In this document: positions 8,807 to 17,574 of the stretch, piece after piece
Layout of the letters: the number at the start of each line of letters is the position of its first letter
Numbering within the stretch: the first letter of the stretch is position 1
DNA from: Mesorhizobium sp. M9A.F.Ca.ET.002.03.1.2
Lineage (GTDB): Bacteria; Pseudomonadota; Alphaproteobacteria; Rhizobiales; Rhizobiaceae
Assembly (NCBI RefSeq): GCF_003952365.1
Contig: NZ_CP034443.1
Location: 6,007,001-6,071,000 of the forward strand
Direction: 5' to 3'
DNA length: 64,000 bases
Made by a program: the position numbers and the translations under genes
The notes under the pieces: generated by a model
Databases searched by the model: none
Told to the model about the DNA's origin: nothing
What the model saw: only the letters and a program-made list of their open reading frames with translations

Positions 8807-9448
8807 TCAACGCGCCGCCCAGAGCAGGCCGCGACGGAATATCGTGCGCATCTGCGGCACCGCGAATTCCCCTGCCGCATGTCCGAGCGCCGAATAGAAC
8901 ACCCTTCCCTTGCCGTGCCGGCGCTTCCAGACGACCGGCATGACCACGCCTTCGATCCAGGATGTGTGCTCGCCGGAGAAGGTGGTGGTCGCCAGCACCT
9001 CATTGGAGGGATCCACATGCATGTAATACTGCTCGGAGCGGTACGGAAAATCGTCGATGCCGTTCATGATGGGATCGTCGCGCCTGGCGATGTCGACCCG
9101 GTAGTCGATGATGTTGCCCGGATGCGCCACCCACTGACCGCCGCACATGAACTGGTAGTCCGTGGCTTCACGAAACGCATCGCACATGCCGCCGTGATAG
9201 CCGCCCAAGCCGACACCGCCCTCGACTGCCCTTGTCAGGTTGAGCTCCTCGTTCTTCGCAAGCTTGGCCATCGTGTAGATCGGCACGATCAGGCTCAAAT
9301 CGGCGATCGCGGGCTCGGCGAATATGGCGGTCGTGGTTTCGACGCGCACGCCGAACCCTTCCTCCTCAAGCATCGCCTTGACGACGCGCGCGCCTTCTTC
9401 CGGCTCGTGTCCGTCCCAGCCGCCCCACACGATCAGCGCTTGCCGCAT
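8807..9448 (-). CDS. ThuA-like domain protein
   Basis: 213 residues resembling ThuA (trehalose utilisation) and related class-I-glutamine-amidotransferase-like proteins. It has an N-terminal ALIVWGGWDGHEP strand-loop, GGVGLGGYHGGMCDAFR near residue 80, and ALGHAAGEFAVPQMRTIFRRGLLWA at the C-terminus. ThuA proteins in rhizobia take part in keto-sugar metabolism, but the family is broad. It lies 86 nt downstream of the TRAP transporter operon on the same strand and could be its last gene. Convergent with the tautomerase gene; the 268-nt gap between them holds nothing recognisable. Confidence 0.8.
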   Translation of the reverse strand: MRQALIVWGGWDGHEPEEGARVVKAMLEEEGFGVRVETTTAIFAEPAIADLSLIVPIYTMAKLAKNEELNLTRAVEGGVGLGGYHGGMCDAFREATDYQFMCGGQWVAHPGNIIDYRVDIARRDDPIMNGIDDFPYRSEQYYMHVDPSNEVLATTTFSGEHTSWIEGVVMPVVWKRRHGKGRVFYSALGHAAGEFAVPQMRTIFRRGLLWAAR

Positions 9449-9534
9449 TTTCTTCTCCCTCGGTTGGTTGCTTGGCCTTCGTGATGGAAGACCCGACGAG
9501 CTATCTTAGCCCACATCGTGGAGGGACGGTTCGC

Positions 9535-10821
9535 CTATCGCCCGAATCCTGCACTTGTCGGCAGCCATAGTGACAGCTGCGGGAAGGCCCAGATCAGCAC
9601 GAGCCCGCCAATCAGCAGCGCCACGTAGGGCGAAGAGCCGCGGATGATCTGCGACAGCGGCGCGTTGGTGATGCCCTTGATGACGAACAGATTCATCCCG
9701 ACCGGCGGCGTGATCAATGCCAATTCCAGGTTGATCATCAGCATGACGCCGTACCAGATCAGATTGATATCCAGCGCCACCATCGCCGGCAGGATGATTG
9801 GGGTGGTGATCAGGATGATGGCGATGGTCTCAAGGAACATGCCGAGCACGAAGATTGCCGCCATGACCACCAGGATGAAGCCGGTCTGCGACAGGCCGAG
9901 CGCGGTCACGCCCTCCATGATCTCCGCCGGCAGGCGGATGATCGTCACCGCATGGCCGAACAGTCCCGCGCCGGCGATGATCATGAACAGCATCGCGCTG
10001 GTGCGCATGGTTTGCCAGGTGCAGTCCCAGAGATCGGCGGCCGAAACGTTGCGGTAGATCAGAAGCGCGACGAAAAGCGCGTAGACAGCGCCGACGGCCG
10101 CCGCTTCCGCCGCGGTGAATATGCCGAGATAGATACCGCCGAGAATTATGGGTGGCATCATCACCGCCCAGATCGACTTCATAAAGGCGGCAATCACTGC
10201 CTTCGTTCCAGGCCAGGCCTGCGTCTTCGTCTCACCATGTGCGTTTGCCTGGAACCACGAGAACATGGCGAAGATAGCGGCCATGATCAGCCCGGGGATC
10301 ATGCCCGCCAGGAAGAGCGCGCCGATCGAGGCGTCCGTGACGATCGCATAGAGGATCATCGGCCCTGACGGCGGGATGAGGATGCCGAGCGTACCGCCGG
10401 CGGCGATGATGCCGTAAGTGTCGCGGGGCCGGTAACCGAAGCGCTGCATCTGCGGGATGGCGGTCGAGCCGATCGTCAGTGCGGTCGCGACAGACGAGCC
10501 CGAAATGGTGGAGAAGATCGTGCACGACAAGATGGTGGCGAAGCCCAGCCCGCCCTTGATGTGCCCAACCAGCCTGTTGGCCATGTCGTAGAGATCGTCG
10601 ACCACCTTCGCCTTGATCATGACATGCGCCATGAAGGCGAACATCGGGATCGTCGCCAGCAGGGGGTTGTTGAGGCTGGCGAAGACCGTGTCGGCGATGG
10701 AGTCGATCCTGCCCTCGTAGATCATCAGGATCGCCGCGGAGGACAGGCTCAGCGCCGCGAAGATCGGCATGCCCGTCAGGAGCAAGAGGACGAGAAAGCC
10801 GAGGATCAGAAATATCGTCAT
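9535..10821 (-). CDS. dctM: TRAP transporter large permease, DctM type
   Basis: 428-residue, strongly hydrophobic protein of the usual DctM length, with about 12 membrane segments; it forms the transport channel of a tripartite periplasmic importer. The family segment GGTLGILIPPSGPMILYAI is near residue 145. The ATG at 10821 is chosen because it overlaps the DctQ stop by 4 bp and starts directly with a membrane helix; a longer in-frame extension upstream only reads dctQ in the wrong frame. Part of the dctP-dctQ-dctM set. Confidence 0.93.
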   Translation of the reverse strand: MTIFLILGFLVLLLLTGMPIFAALSLSSAAILMIYEGRIDSIADTVFASLNNPLLATIPMFAFMAHVMIKAKVVDDLYDMANRLVGHIKGGLGFATILSCTIFSTISGSSVATALTIGSTAIPQMQRFGYRPRDTYGIIAAGGTLGILIPPSGPMILYAIVTDASIGALFLAGMIPGLIMAAIFAMFSWFQANAHGETKTQAWPGTKAVIAAFMKSIWAVMMPPIILGGIYLGIFTAAEAAAVGAVYALFVALLIYRNVSAADLWDCTWQTMRTSAMLFMIIAGAGLFGHAVTIIRLPAEIMEGVTALGLSQTGFILVVMAAIFVLGMFLETIAIILITTPIILPAMVALDINLIWYGVMLMINLELALITPPVGMNLFVIKGITNAPLSQIIRGSSPYVALLIGGLVLIWAFPQLSLWLPTSAGFGR

Positions 10822-11348
10822 GGCCACTTCTCGCCAAACAGCCTGAGCATCGAAGTCAGGGCGGCGAGCCCGATCAGCACAGCGCCGACGACCATTGTCG
10901 ATTGCGGGATCCACATCGGCAGCGACAGGTAGCCGGTCGAATAGGCGCCGAACCGGTAGGAGAACGCGACCGTGTGCCAGGAGGCGACGAGCAGCAGCGC
11001 CGCGAAAACGAGCACGCTGGCGAGCGACCACAATTCCAGCCACCAGCGCGCCCTGGGTCCGAGATGATCGAACAGCAGATCGATCCGGATATGGTCGCCG
11101 CACCTCAGGGCCTCCGCCGCCCCGAACATGACGATGGCGACCACCAGGAAGCCGGTCGCTTCGTCGACGCCCATCAGCGGCCTGCCGAGAAAGTAGCGGT
11201 TGAAGACGCTGACGGCGGTGATTGCCAGAACCACGAGGATCAGCAGCGCGCTCAACGCTCCGCCAAGGCGCGAAATCGCCGCAGCGGCGCGTTCGGGAAA
11301 AGAGGCGGCGCGCGGCGCCTCCTCTTCGGTCGAGACGTCCTCCAACAT
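10818..11348 (-). CDS. dctQ: TRAP transporter small permease, DctQ type
   Basis: 176 residues with four predicted membrane helices, the standard DctQ size. The first helix is at about residues 30-52 and is followed by VFNRYFLGRPLMGVDEATGFL, typical of the family. It sits 5 nt after dctP and overlaps dctM by 4 bp, so the three are translated together. It is the membrane partner that links the binding protein to DctM. Confidence 0.9.
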   Translation of the reverse strand: MLEDVSTEEEAPRAASFPERAAAAISRLGGALSALLILVVLAITAVSVFNRYFLGRPLMGVDEATGFLVVAIVMFGAAEALRCGDHIRIDLLFDHLGPRARWWLELWSLASVLVFAALLLVASWHTVAFSYRFGAYSTGYLSLPMWIPQSTMVVGAVLIGLAALTSMLRLFGEKWP

Positions 11349-11353
11349 GGCGG

Positions 11354-12349
11354 CTACTGGATCTTCTCGATCAGGCCGAGCAGCGTCTTGCCGTCCTCGC
11401 CGGTCTCTTCAGCGAAACCCTCCGCAAAGGCCGGCTGCATGACCGCCTTCAACGACTCGTTCTCGGCATCCGTGGCGATATGGACTTTGACGCCCTTCTC
11501 CTCCAATTGCTTCGGCGCGTTGGCCGCGGCCTGGATCGAGGCGTCGAGCGCCCATTGCGAGGCGGCTTCACCGGCCTGCTTGAGCGCGGCCTTGGACTTG
11601 TCGCTCAGCTCTTCATGCCAGGCGGGATTGACATAGCCATGCAAATAGGCGGCCAGCACAGGCACCACCGTCATGTGATCCTGCACCTCGAAATATTTGC
11701 GCGAATAGGCGGCGGCTACGTCGGTTATGGCGGCGTCGATGACGCCGGTCGCCAGCGCCTGATAGACTTCACTGCCGGGCATGGCAGCCGTGGTCGCGCC
11801 CATGGCCGTCAGGCCGCGGTCGAAAGCCGGACCAATGCCGCGCATCTTAATTCCCTTGAAGTCATCAGGCGTAACCAGGGCCTTGCCCTTTGAGGTAAAC
11901 ACGCTGGTGTTGGTCTGGAACATCCACGCGATGTTCTTGACACCCTTTTCAGCAAGTTTTCCCTCCAGAAAGGCAGCGGCGTCGGATGTCGGCCATTTCT
12001 TCCATGCTTCGATGGAGGACATTGTGTAGGGCCCGACCGTGACGTTCATGATCGGCAGCGTCTTGCCCCACTGGAAATTGAGCGAGAACGCGCATTCGAT
12101 GTCGCCCTTGGCGACAGCAAGGATGTTGTCGTTGGCCTTGACCAGGCTGTCGGCGCCGAACACCTGAACGTCAAGCTCGCCTCCGGAGAGCTTCTCGACC
12201 TCCGCTGCCCATTTGTCGACGACGATGGCGATGTGGTGCGCCGGTGGCAACTGATGACTGCAGCGCATGGCGGTTGCCGCGTGCGATACAGTGACGACCG
12301 GGGCCGAGAGCAGCAGCGTGCCTGCGAGCGTTGCTGTGTAGCGATTCAT
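11354..12349 (-). CDS. dctP: TRAP transporter solute-binding protein, DctP type
   Basis: 331-residue periplasmic receptor with a signal peptide at residues 1-24 ending in SHA. DctP features include SCHQLPPAHH-type opening residues after the signal, the GADSLVKAND segment, KGIKMRGIGPAFDRGLTAMGA near residue 170, and the conserved ligand-site Arg in KMRG that pairs with a substrate carboxylate. The ligand is therefore probably an organic acid. It lies 50 nt downstream of the lyase gene and 5 nt upstream of dctQ. The acid may be the substrate of the neighbouring CoA-transferase and lyase. Confidence 0.9.
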   Translation of the reverse strand: MNRYTATLAGTLLLSAPVVTVSHAATAMRCSHQLPPAHHIAIVVDKWAAEVEKLSGGELDVQVFGADSLVKANDNILAVAKGDIECAFSLNFQWGKTLPIMNVTVGPYTMSSIEAWKKWPTSDAAAFLEGKLAEKGVKNIAWMFQTNTSVFTSKGKALVTPDDFKGIKMRGIGPAFDRGLTAMGATTAAMPGSEVYQALATGVIDAAITDVAAAYSRKYFEVQDHMTVVPVLAAYLHGYVNPAWHEELSDKSKAALKQAGEAASQWALDASIQAAANAPKQLEEKGVKVHIATDAENESLKAVMQPAFAEGFAEETGEDGKTLLGLIEKIQ

Positions 12350-12399
12350 GGTATTCCTCCCTTGTTTTCTTGGATGACAGCGCCGGGCCTCCCTCCCGG

Positions 12400-13344
12400 T
12401 CAGGCGCGCCAGTCGAGCGTGCGGGGCGGCCCCGCGCGCGCGATGGCGCCGTAGAACTTCTCGTTTGGCATGGCATATTCCGGCACGGCCCGGACGGCGA
12501 CCAATGCGTCGAGGTCGACGCCGGTCGCGAAGCCCTTGGTCTCGCAGAGGAAGACCAGATCCTCGAAGACGACGTTGCCGGTCGCGCCCGGCGCGAACGG
12601 GCAGCCACCGAGCCCGCCCAGCGATCCGTCGAGCACGCGGCAGCCGGCGTCGAGCGCGGCGGAGGCATTGGCGATCCCCATGCCGCGCGTGTCGTGGAGA
12701 TGGACGATAAAGGCGCCGCCGCCGGAAAGACGTGTCATGGCTGTCGACAGCCCCGCTACCTGCCGCGGTCCCGCGAAGCCGACCGTATCGGCGATCCCGA
12801 CGATGTCGGCACCGGCCTCCATGCAGGCCGAGGCCAGCCGCAGCACTTCAGCCTGGTCGACCTTGCCGGCGATGGAGCAGCCGAACGCCATGGCGATGCC
12901 GGCGTTCACGATCGCCTTGTGGTCGCGCTCGTCGCGCATCCGTGCCACCGTGCGCACCAGGTCGATCGCCTCGGAGCGCGAGCGGCGCATATTGGCCTGG
13001 CTGTGCTCCTCGGTCGCCGAGATCACGCAGACAACCTCGTCGACCTCGGTCTCGAACGCATCGGCCGCGCCGCGCTCGTTGAGCACAAGGGCCGCCGAGC
13101 GTGCGTCTCCTAGCCGAGAAACGGCGTTGATCATATCGCGAAGGTCGGCGAATTGCGGCATGCGGCTCGCTGGCAGGAAAGAACCAACCTCGAAATGGCG
13201 CACGCCGGCGGCGTATTCGCGCGCCAGCCATTCGCGCTTGTCGTTGGTCGACGGCCAGGTCTTCGTCAGTTGCAGCCCGTCGCGCAGGCCGACCTCGCGC
13301 AGGCTCACCCGGTCGGCGGGATAGGCTGCGGTGATCCGGCTCAT
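12400..13344 (-). CDS. Hydroxymethylglutaryl-CoA lyase-like enzyme
   Basis: 314-residue TIM-barrel lyase of the HMG-CoA lyase group, cleaving a 3-hydroxy-3-methyl acyl-CoA into acetyl-CoA and a keto acid. Catalytic features are in place: Arg21-Asp22 in LRDGLQ, FEVGSF after it, the metal pair in HLHDTRGMG, and the glycine-rich loop GGLGGCPFAPGATGN with the conserved Cys. Such enzymes act on HMG-CoA or, in some relatives, citramalyl-CoA. The start at 13344 overlaps the CoA-transferase stop by 4 bp, so transferase and lyase probably work in sequence. Confidence 0.86.
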   Translation of the reverse strand: MSRITAAYPADRVSLREVGLRDGLQLTKTWPSTNDKREWLAREYAAGVRHFEVGSFLPASRMPQFADLRDMINAVSRLGDARSAALVLNERGAADAFETEVDEVVCVISATEEHSQANMRRSRSEAIDLVRTVARMRDERDHKAIVNAGIAMAFGCSIAGKVDQAEVLRLASACMEAGADIVGIADTVGFAGPRQVAGLSTAMTRLSGGGAFIVHLHDTRGMGIANASAALDAGCRVLDGSLGGLGGCPFAPGATGNVVFEDLVFLCETKGFATGVDLDALVAVRAVPEYAMPNEKFYGAIARAGPPRTLDWRA

Positions 13345-14525
13345 GCCGCTCTCCTCGCCGCGCCCTGCGCCTTGCCGATCGCCTCGGCGTCGAGACCGAG
13401 CGAGCCTAGGACCGCGCCCGTGTCCTGTCCCAGCGCCGGCACATCGCCGCCGCCCGTCAGCATGATCCCGTCGACGTCGAATGGCAGCGAGGGCGCGCGA
13501 AAACTCTGGCCATCCGGCAGCCTCGATGTCGCAAGCCCTCCCGGCCGCATTACATGCGGGTCCGAGTACATATCTGACGGCTTGGCAATCGGCGCATAGG
13601 GAATGCCGAGCTTTTCGAAGGCCTCGGCAAGCCGTTCCGACTGACGCGATGCGATGGCTCTTGCCACGATGGGGATCGTGCGGTCGCGCGCCTCGATCTG
13701 ATCCATGCGCGCCTGAAGCCCAGGGTCGGCAAGCAACTCGTCGAGCCCAAGCAGCCGGCACAGCGCCGTCCATTGCCCCTCGGTAACGGCGCCGACGAAC
13801 ATCTGGCGGCCGTCGGTCGTGTCGAAGATGTCGTAAACCGGCCATGAGAAAGTGCGCTCGGGCATCGGCGGCGGGTTGGTACCCTCGAGCTCGAACTGCA
13901 CCATGTGCTGAGCCACCAAGAGCAGGCAGTTCTCGAACAAGCCGACGCGCAGACTGCGGCCCCTGCCGGTTTCCTTGCGCTCCATCAGCGCCGCCAGCAC
14001 GGAGAATGCTCCGAACAACCCGCCCATGATATCGTTGGCCGAGGAGCCTACCCGTAGCGGCCGTCCGGTCGGCCCGGTCATGTAGGCGAGGCCTGTCATC
14101 ATCTGGACCACTTCATCGAGCGCCGTGCGGTCCTGGTACGGACCGCTCAGGAATCCCTTATGCGAAGCGACGATCAGGCGTGGATGGCGGGAACGCAGCT
14201 CGTCGAGATCCGCGCCCATTTTCGACAGCGAGGCGTCCCGGAAGTTTTCGACAAAGACATCGGCGCTGGCCAGCAGCGCGTCAAGCGCGCGACGTCCGTC
14301 CTCCGATTTGAGGTCGAGCTGGACCGACTTCTTGCCGCGGTTGAACAGCGGGAAGAACGGTCTTCCCATCCCCGTGAGGTTGCGTGTCTTGTCGCCTTCC
14401 GGCGGCTCGACCTTGACCACCTCCGCTCCCAGCATGCCTAGGAACATGCCGCAGGACGGCCCCATGATCATGTGGCTCATCTCGACGACCCTGATCCCCT
14501 CCAGGGGCCGGAAGTTCTGATCCAT
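13341..14525 (-). CDS. Class III CoA-transferase, CaiB/BaiF family
   Basis: 394 residues, the usual family length. The family opening GIRVVEMSHMIMGPSCGMFLGMLGAEVVKVEPP is present at residues 9-41, and the segment SSANDIMGGLFGAFSVLAAL holds the conserved Asp that forms the acyl-CoA intermediate. It moves CoA from a donor thioester to a carboxylic acid. First gene of a run with an HMG-CoA-lyase-like gene and dctPQM, divergent from a LysR gene; the likely acceptor is the acid taken up by the TRAP system. Confidence 0.9.
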   Translation of the reverse strand: MDQNFRPLEGIRVVEMSHMIMGPSCGMFLGMLGAEVVKVEPPEGDKTRNLTGMGRPFFPLFNRGKKSVQLDLKSEDGRRALDALLASADVFVENFRDASLSKMGADLDELRSRHPRLIVASHKGFLSGPYQDRTALDEVVQMMTGLAYMTGPTGRPLRVGSSANDIMGGLFGAFSVLAALMERKETGRGRSLRVGLFENCLLLVAQHMVQFELEGTNPPPMPERTFSWPVYDIFDTTDGRQMFVGAVTEGQWTALCRLLGLDELLADPGLQARMDQIEARDRTIPIVARAIASRQSERLAEAFEKLGIPYAPIAKPSDMYSDPHVMRPGGLATSRLPDGQSFRAPSLPFDVDGIMLTGGGDVPALGQDTGAVLGSLGLDAEAIGKAQGAARRAA

Positions 14526-14620
14526 CTAGTCCTCCTCGAACCTCCGTACGCTAGCGTTGCCGACGCCGTCGGAAAATCATAATGTTTCTAAGTCACCTTT
14601 CGAAAATCCAGAAACCGCCG

Positions 14621-15550
14621 ATGGACTCGCGTCAACTCCGCTACTTCGCCGCCATCTATGAGCAGGGAACGCTGTCCAATGCGGCCGAGACCTGCCGCGT
14701 CGCTGTGTCCGCGCTCAGCCATCACCTCGCCAATCTCGAGGCAGAGTTCGGCGCGCCGCTTTTCGTACGCAAGCCACGCGGCCTGCAACCCACCGCGGCC
14801 GGTGAGCGGCTCTATGTCCACGCCAAGTCGATCCTCAAGGCGATGTCTGCCGCCGAAAAGGACATCCGCGAGGCCGGCACCGAGATCTCGGGCGAGGTTT
14901 CGGTGGGCATGGCCTATTCGGCGGTCAAGGCGATCGGCGTCGATCTCGCGCGGCGCATCGTGTCCGACTATCCCAAGGTCCGGCTGTCCCTGTCGGAGAG
15001 CCTGTCTGGTTCGACGCTGATCCACCTGATGGCATCGGAGGTCGACATCGCACTGGTCTACAATCCGCCCGCCGATCCGCGCCTGAAGACGCAAGCCGTG
15101 CTGGAGGAGCAGATGGTGCTGGTCGGCACTCGCGCAATCATCGGCGACAGCGACCAGCCGATCCGGTTCGCCGATATCCTCGATCTGCCGATGATCCTGC
15201 TCAGGCAGGGCATCTCGGCCCGTGCCCTGATGGACGACACCAATCTTCTCAAGAAGCTCGAAGGCCGGGCCAAGTTGCAGATGAACTCGGTTCATGCCAT
15301 CGGCGCCTCGCTAGCCGCTGGCCTGGGCTGCGCCATTGGCACCAAGCTGTTCATGTACGAGCATATCGAGAGCGGCCTGCTGCATTATCGTCCGATCGTC
15401 GAACCGGAATTGTCGCGCACGCTCTATGTCTGCGAGATGGCCGACCGCCCGGCGACCTATGCGCTGGAGGCCGTCCGCAGCTTGATACTGGACCTCGTGC
15501 GCCGCTCGGTAGTAGACGGGCGCTGGGAAGCGCGAATGGTCATGCTTTAG
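14621..15550 (+). CDS. LysR family transcriptional regulator
   Basis: 309 residues with an N-terminal winged helix-turn-helix (MDSRQLRYFAAIYEQGTLSN opening, then VSALSHHLANLEAEFGAPLFVR) and a C-terminal LysR substrate domain. The ATG at 14621 is chosen because LysR proteins normally start a few residues before the LRYF helix; an upstream in-frame ATG at 14582 would add an unusual 13-residue tail. Divergent from the CoA-transferase/lyase/TRAP operon across a 95-nt gap, so it most likely controls that operon in response to the imported acid or its CoA ester. Confidence 0.9.
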   Translation: MDSRQLRYFAAIYEQGTLSNAAETCRVAVSALSHHLANLEAEFGAPLFVRKPRGLQPTAAGERLYVHAKSILKAMSAAEKDIREAGTEISGEVSVGMAYSAVKAIGVDLARRIVSDYPKVRLSLSESLSGSTLIHLMASEVDIALVYNPPADPRLKTQAVLEEQMVLVGTRAIIGDSDQPIRFADILDLPMILLRQGISARALMDDTNLLKKLEGRAKLQMNSVHAIGASLAAGLGCAIGTKLFMYEHIESGLLHYRPIVEPELSRTLYVCEMADRPATYALEAVRSLILDLVRRSVVDGRWEARMVML

Positions 15551-15620
15551 TCCCCACAGCGGGAGCGGGTGCCAAAGGACGTTTGTTTTTGAAACCGGAC
15601 ACCGTAGATAATTTTTCCCG

Positions 15621-16550
15621 ATGACGCCGCCAAAGAATCAAAAGCTCTTCTCCATCGGGTACCGCTGCGGGCGCCTGGCAAATCGTCTGATCATCTTCGC
15701 GAATTTCATCGCACTGGCGGAGGAGCGAGGGGATCACCTCATCAATTACACCTTTCACAGCTACGCCGATCTGTTTGAAGCCACGCGCGCCAACGTCCAC
15801 TGCGCGTATCCGATACCGCGGCGGAAAAGCTGGCTGGACCGGATTCCCGGCGTCGGCGCGATCATCCGCAAGACGCGCATTTTCTATCACGTCACCCGCT
15901 ATGCCAGCGTGCTGATTGATCGCTTTCCGGTTTTTGGCCGGAAGGTTGTCGCGTTGCGTGAAACCAAAGGTCAATTCATCACCTATCTGGACAGCCCAGA
16001 CGTTCAGGAGAAAATCCGCCCGGCTAGAATCGTTTTCGTGTATGACTGGCGGTTTCGCGCACCGCATCTGGTGCAGAAGCATGGCGACAAGATCCGCGCC
16101 TATTTCCGGCCGTTGGCGACGCTTGAGAAAGCGAGCCGCGAAGCCGTGGAGCCATTACGGCGCAATGCCGACATCGTCATTGGCGTTCACGTTCGCCACG
16201 GCGATTATCGCGGCTGGAAGGGTGGCAAATATTTTTATCCAGTCGAATGTTACGCTGCATGGATGCGCGACCTCGTGACGCTATTTCCCGGCCGCCGGGT
16301 ATCTTTTCTGGTCTGCAGCGACGAACGGCGCAACGCCGGGGAATTTCCCGGCCTGACGGTCGGGTTCGGCACCAAATCTCCCGTGAGCGATCTTTTCGCG
16401 CTTTCCCGCTGCGACTACATCATCGGCACCAAGAGCACCTTTCCGCAGTGGGCCTCGTTTTATGGCGAAAAACCGCTGCTGCAAATTTTGGACCGCAATG
16501 CTTCGGTCAAAGTGGAAGATTTCCGCGTCTGTTATCTGGATTGGGACTGA
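15621..16550 (+). CDS. GT11-like glycosyltransferase (alpha-1,2-fucosyltransferase type)
   Basis: 309 residues. The N-terminus reads SIGYRCGRLANRLIIFANFI, a variant of the glycine/asparagine motif opening GT11 fucosyltransferases. The middle has VIGVHVRHGDYRGW near residue 190, matching the HVRRGDY motif that binds GDP-fucose. A C-terminal SRCDYIIGTKSTFPQWASFYG segment also fits. No signal peptide or membrane helix is seen, so it is likely cytoplasmic. It stands alone between a regulator and a convergent isomerase gene, far from the polysaccharide locus at 46-64 kb. Donor and acceptor are inferred from family only. Confidence 0.7.
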   Translation: MTPPKNQKLFSIGYRCGRLANRLIIFANFIALAEERGDHLINYTFHSYADLFEATRANVHCAYPIPRRKSWLDRIPGVGAIIRKTRIFYHVTRYASVLIDRFPVFGRKVVALRETKGQFITYLDSPDVQEKIRPARIVFVYDWRFRAPHLVQKHGDKIRAYFRPLATLEKASREAVEPLRRNADIVIGVHVRHGDYRGWKGGKYFYPVECYAAWMRDLVTLFPGRRVSFLVCSDERRNAGEFPGLTVGFGTKSPVSDLFALSRCDYIIGTKSTFPQWASFYGEKPLLQILDRNASVKVEDFRVCYLDWD

Positions 16551-16601
16551 AATGAACCTGGAATCCATGACGGCTCATTCGACCCGGTTCATTCCCGCGC
16601 G

Positions 16602-17516
16602 TCATTCGGCAGCCATGGAACTGCGTCCGCCGTTTAGCGCCATCAGGTGTTTCGCGCGTTCGAGGCTGGCTGGCCGCTCGTTGCGGTAGCGTTCGCCGAT
16701 CTCCATCATCAGGACCGTTCCCGGCAGGAACTCCAATTCACTGAAAATCTCTTCCCAGGCAATGTCGCCCCAGCCGAGCGGCATGTGCAGGTCGCCCAGG
16801 CCCAGCGCGACCGCTTCCTGCAGAAAATGGGGTTTGTAAGAGCCCTGCGGACGGCCGAAGGAATCGTGGACGTGCAGATGCCCGGCCACCGGGGCCATGG
16901 CGCGGATCTGCTCGCGGAAGTTCAGCCCGCGATAGGTCGCTTCGAGATAGGCATGGCTGAAATCGATCAGCGAGACCAGATTGGGATGATTGACGGCCCT
17001 GACGGTCTCGGCCACCTCCGCGGGCGTCTGCCGGTATTGCCCCGGTTCCGCGGTGAAGATGTTCTCCAGCGCGACGCGCACGCCATAAGGCCTGGCGAAT
17101 TCCGCCAGTTCGGACAGAGCCTCGCGCTCGCGCCGGTCCGCATCCGCTCGCAGGAGAGGCTGGTCGGCGCGCAGGAAGCCGCCGTGCTGAACCAGGATAC
17201 GGGCGTCGATCCGGTCGCAGACCTCGACCAGCGCCTTGGCCGCCTCCAGCTGGTACCTGCAGGTCGCGGGATCCATGAAGTTGGAGGAGACGAGGCCATG
17301 GACCGTGTAACGGAAGGGAAACCCGCTGGTCAACGCGACGAGCCGGTCCGCCCTCTCCTTGATGACGCGGCCGCCAGCGACAAGATCGATGCTGGTCACC
17401 GCTAGCTCGACGGTGTCGACACCGATACTTTCGAGCCGGCGAAGATCGGCTTCGAGACTGTCCAGCTCGCCGTCGCGAGACTGCGCGTTGAAGCCGGTTG
17501 CGATAAGATTGCTCAT
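16602..17516 (-). CDS. Sugar phosphate isomerase/epimerase (AP-endonuclease-2-like TIM barrel)
   Basis: 304 residues of the xylose-isomerase-like TIM barrel family, which isomerises or epimerises sugars or cyclitols in the cytoplasm. Typical elements are an N-terminal LIATGFNAQS strand, VQHGGF in the middle, ALENIFTAEPG with a likely metal-binding Glu, LVSLIDFSHAYLE, and HLHVHDSFGRPQG. It is the last gene of the run that contains a Dpp-type ABC importer and a glycerophosphodiesterase (58 nt upstream on the same strand). The product of that diesterase may be its substrate; this is inference. Confidence 0.82.
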   Translation of the reverse strand: MSNLIATGFNAQSRDGELDSLEADLRRLESIGVDTVELAVTSIDLVAGGRVIKERADRLVALTSGFPFRYTVHGLVSSNFMDPATCRYQLEAAKALVEVCDRIDARILVQHGGFLRADQPLLRADADRREREALSELAEFARPYGVRVALENIFTAEPGQYRQTPAEVAETVRAVNHPNLVSLIDFSHAYLEATYRGLNFREQIRAMAPVAGHLHVHDSFGRPQGSYKPHFLQEAVALGLGDLHMPLGWGDIAWEEIFSELEFLPGTVLMMEIGERYRNERPASLERAKHLMALNGGRSSMAAE

Positions 17517-17574
17517 TTGCTTGTCTCCGGGTTGGGCCAGATTGGCATTGTCGTTATGCGGCCGATCCGCGTGA

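Noticed and set aside
15621..16550. NodZ-type nodulation fucosyltransferase
   Set aside because: The HVRHGDY motif fits GT11 better than the GT23 NodZ family, and no nod box or nod genes are nearby.
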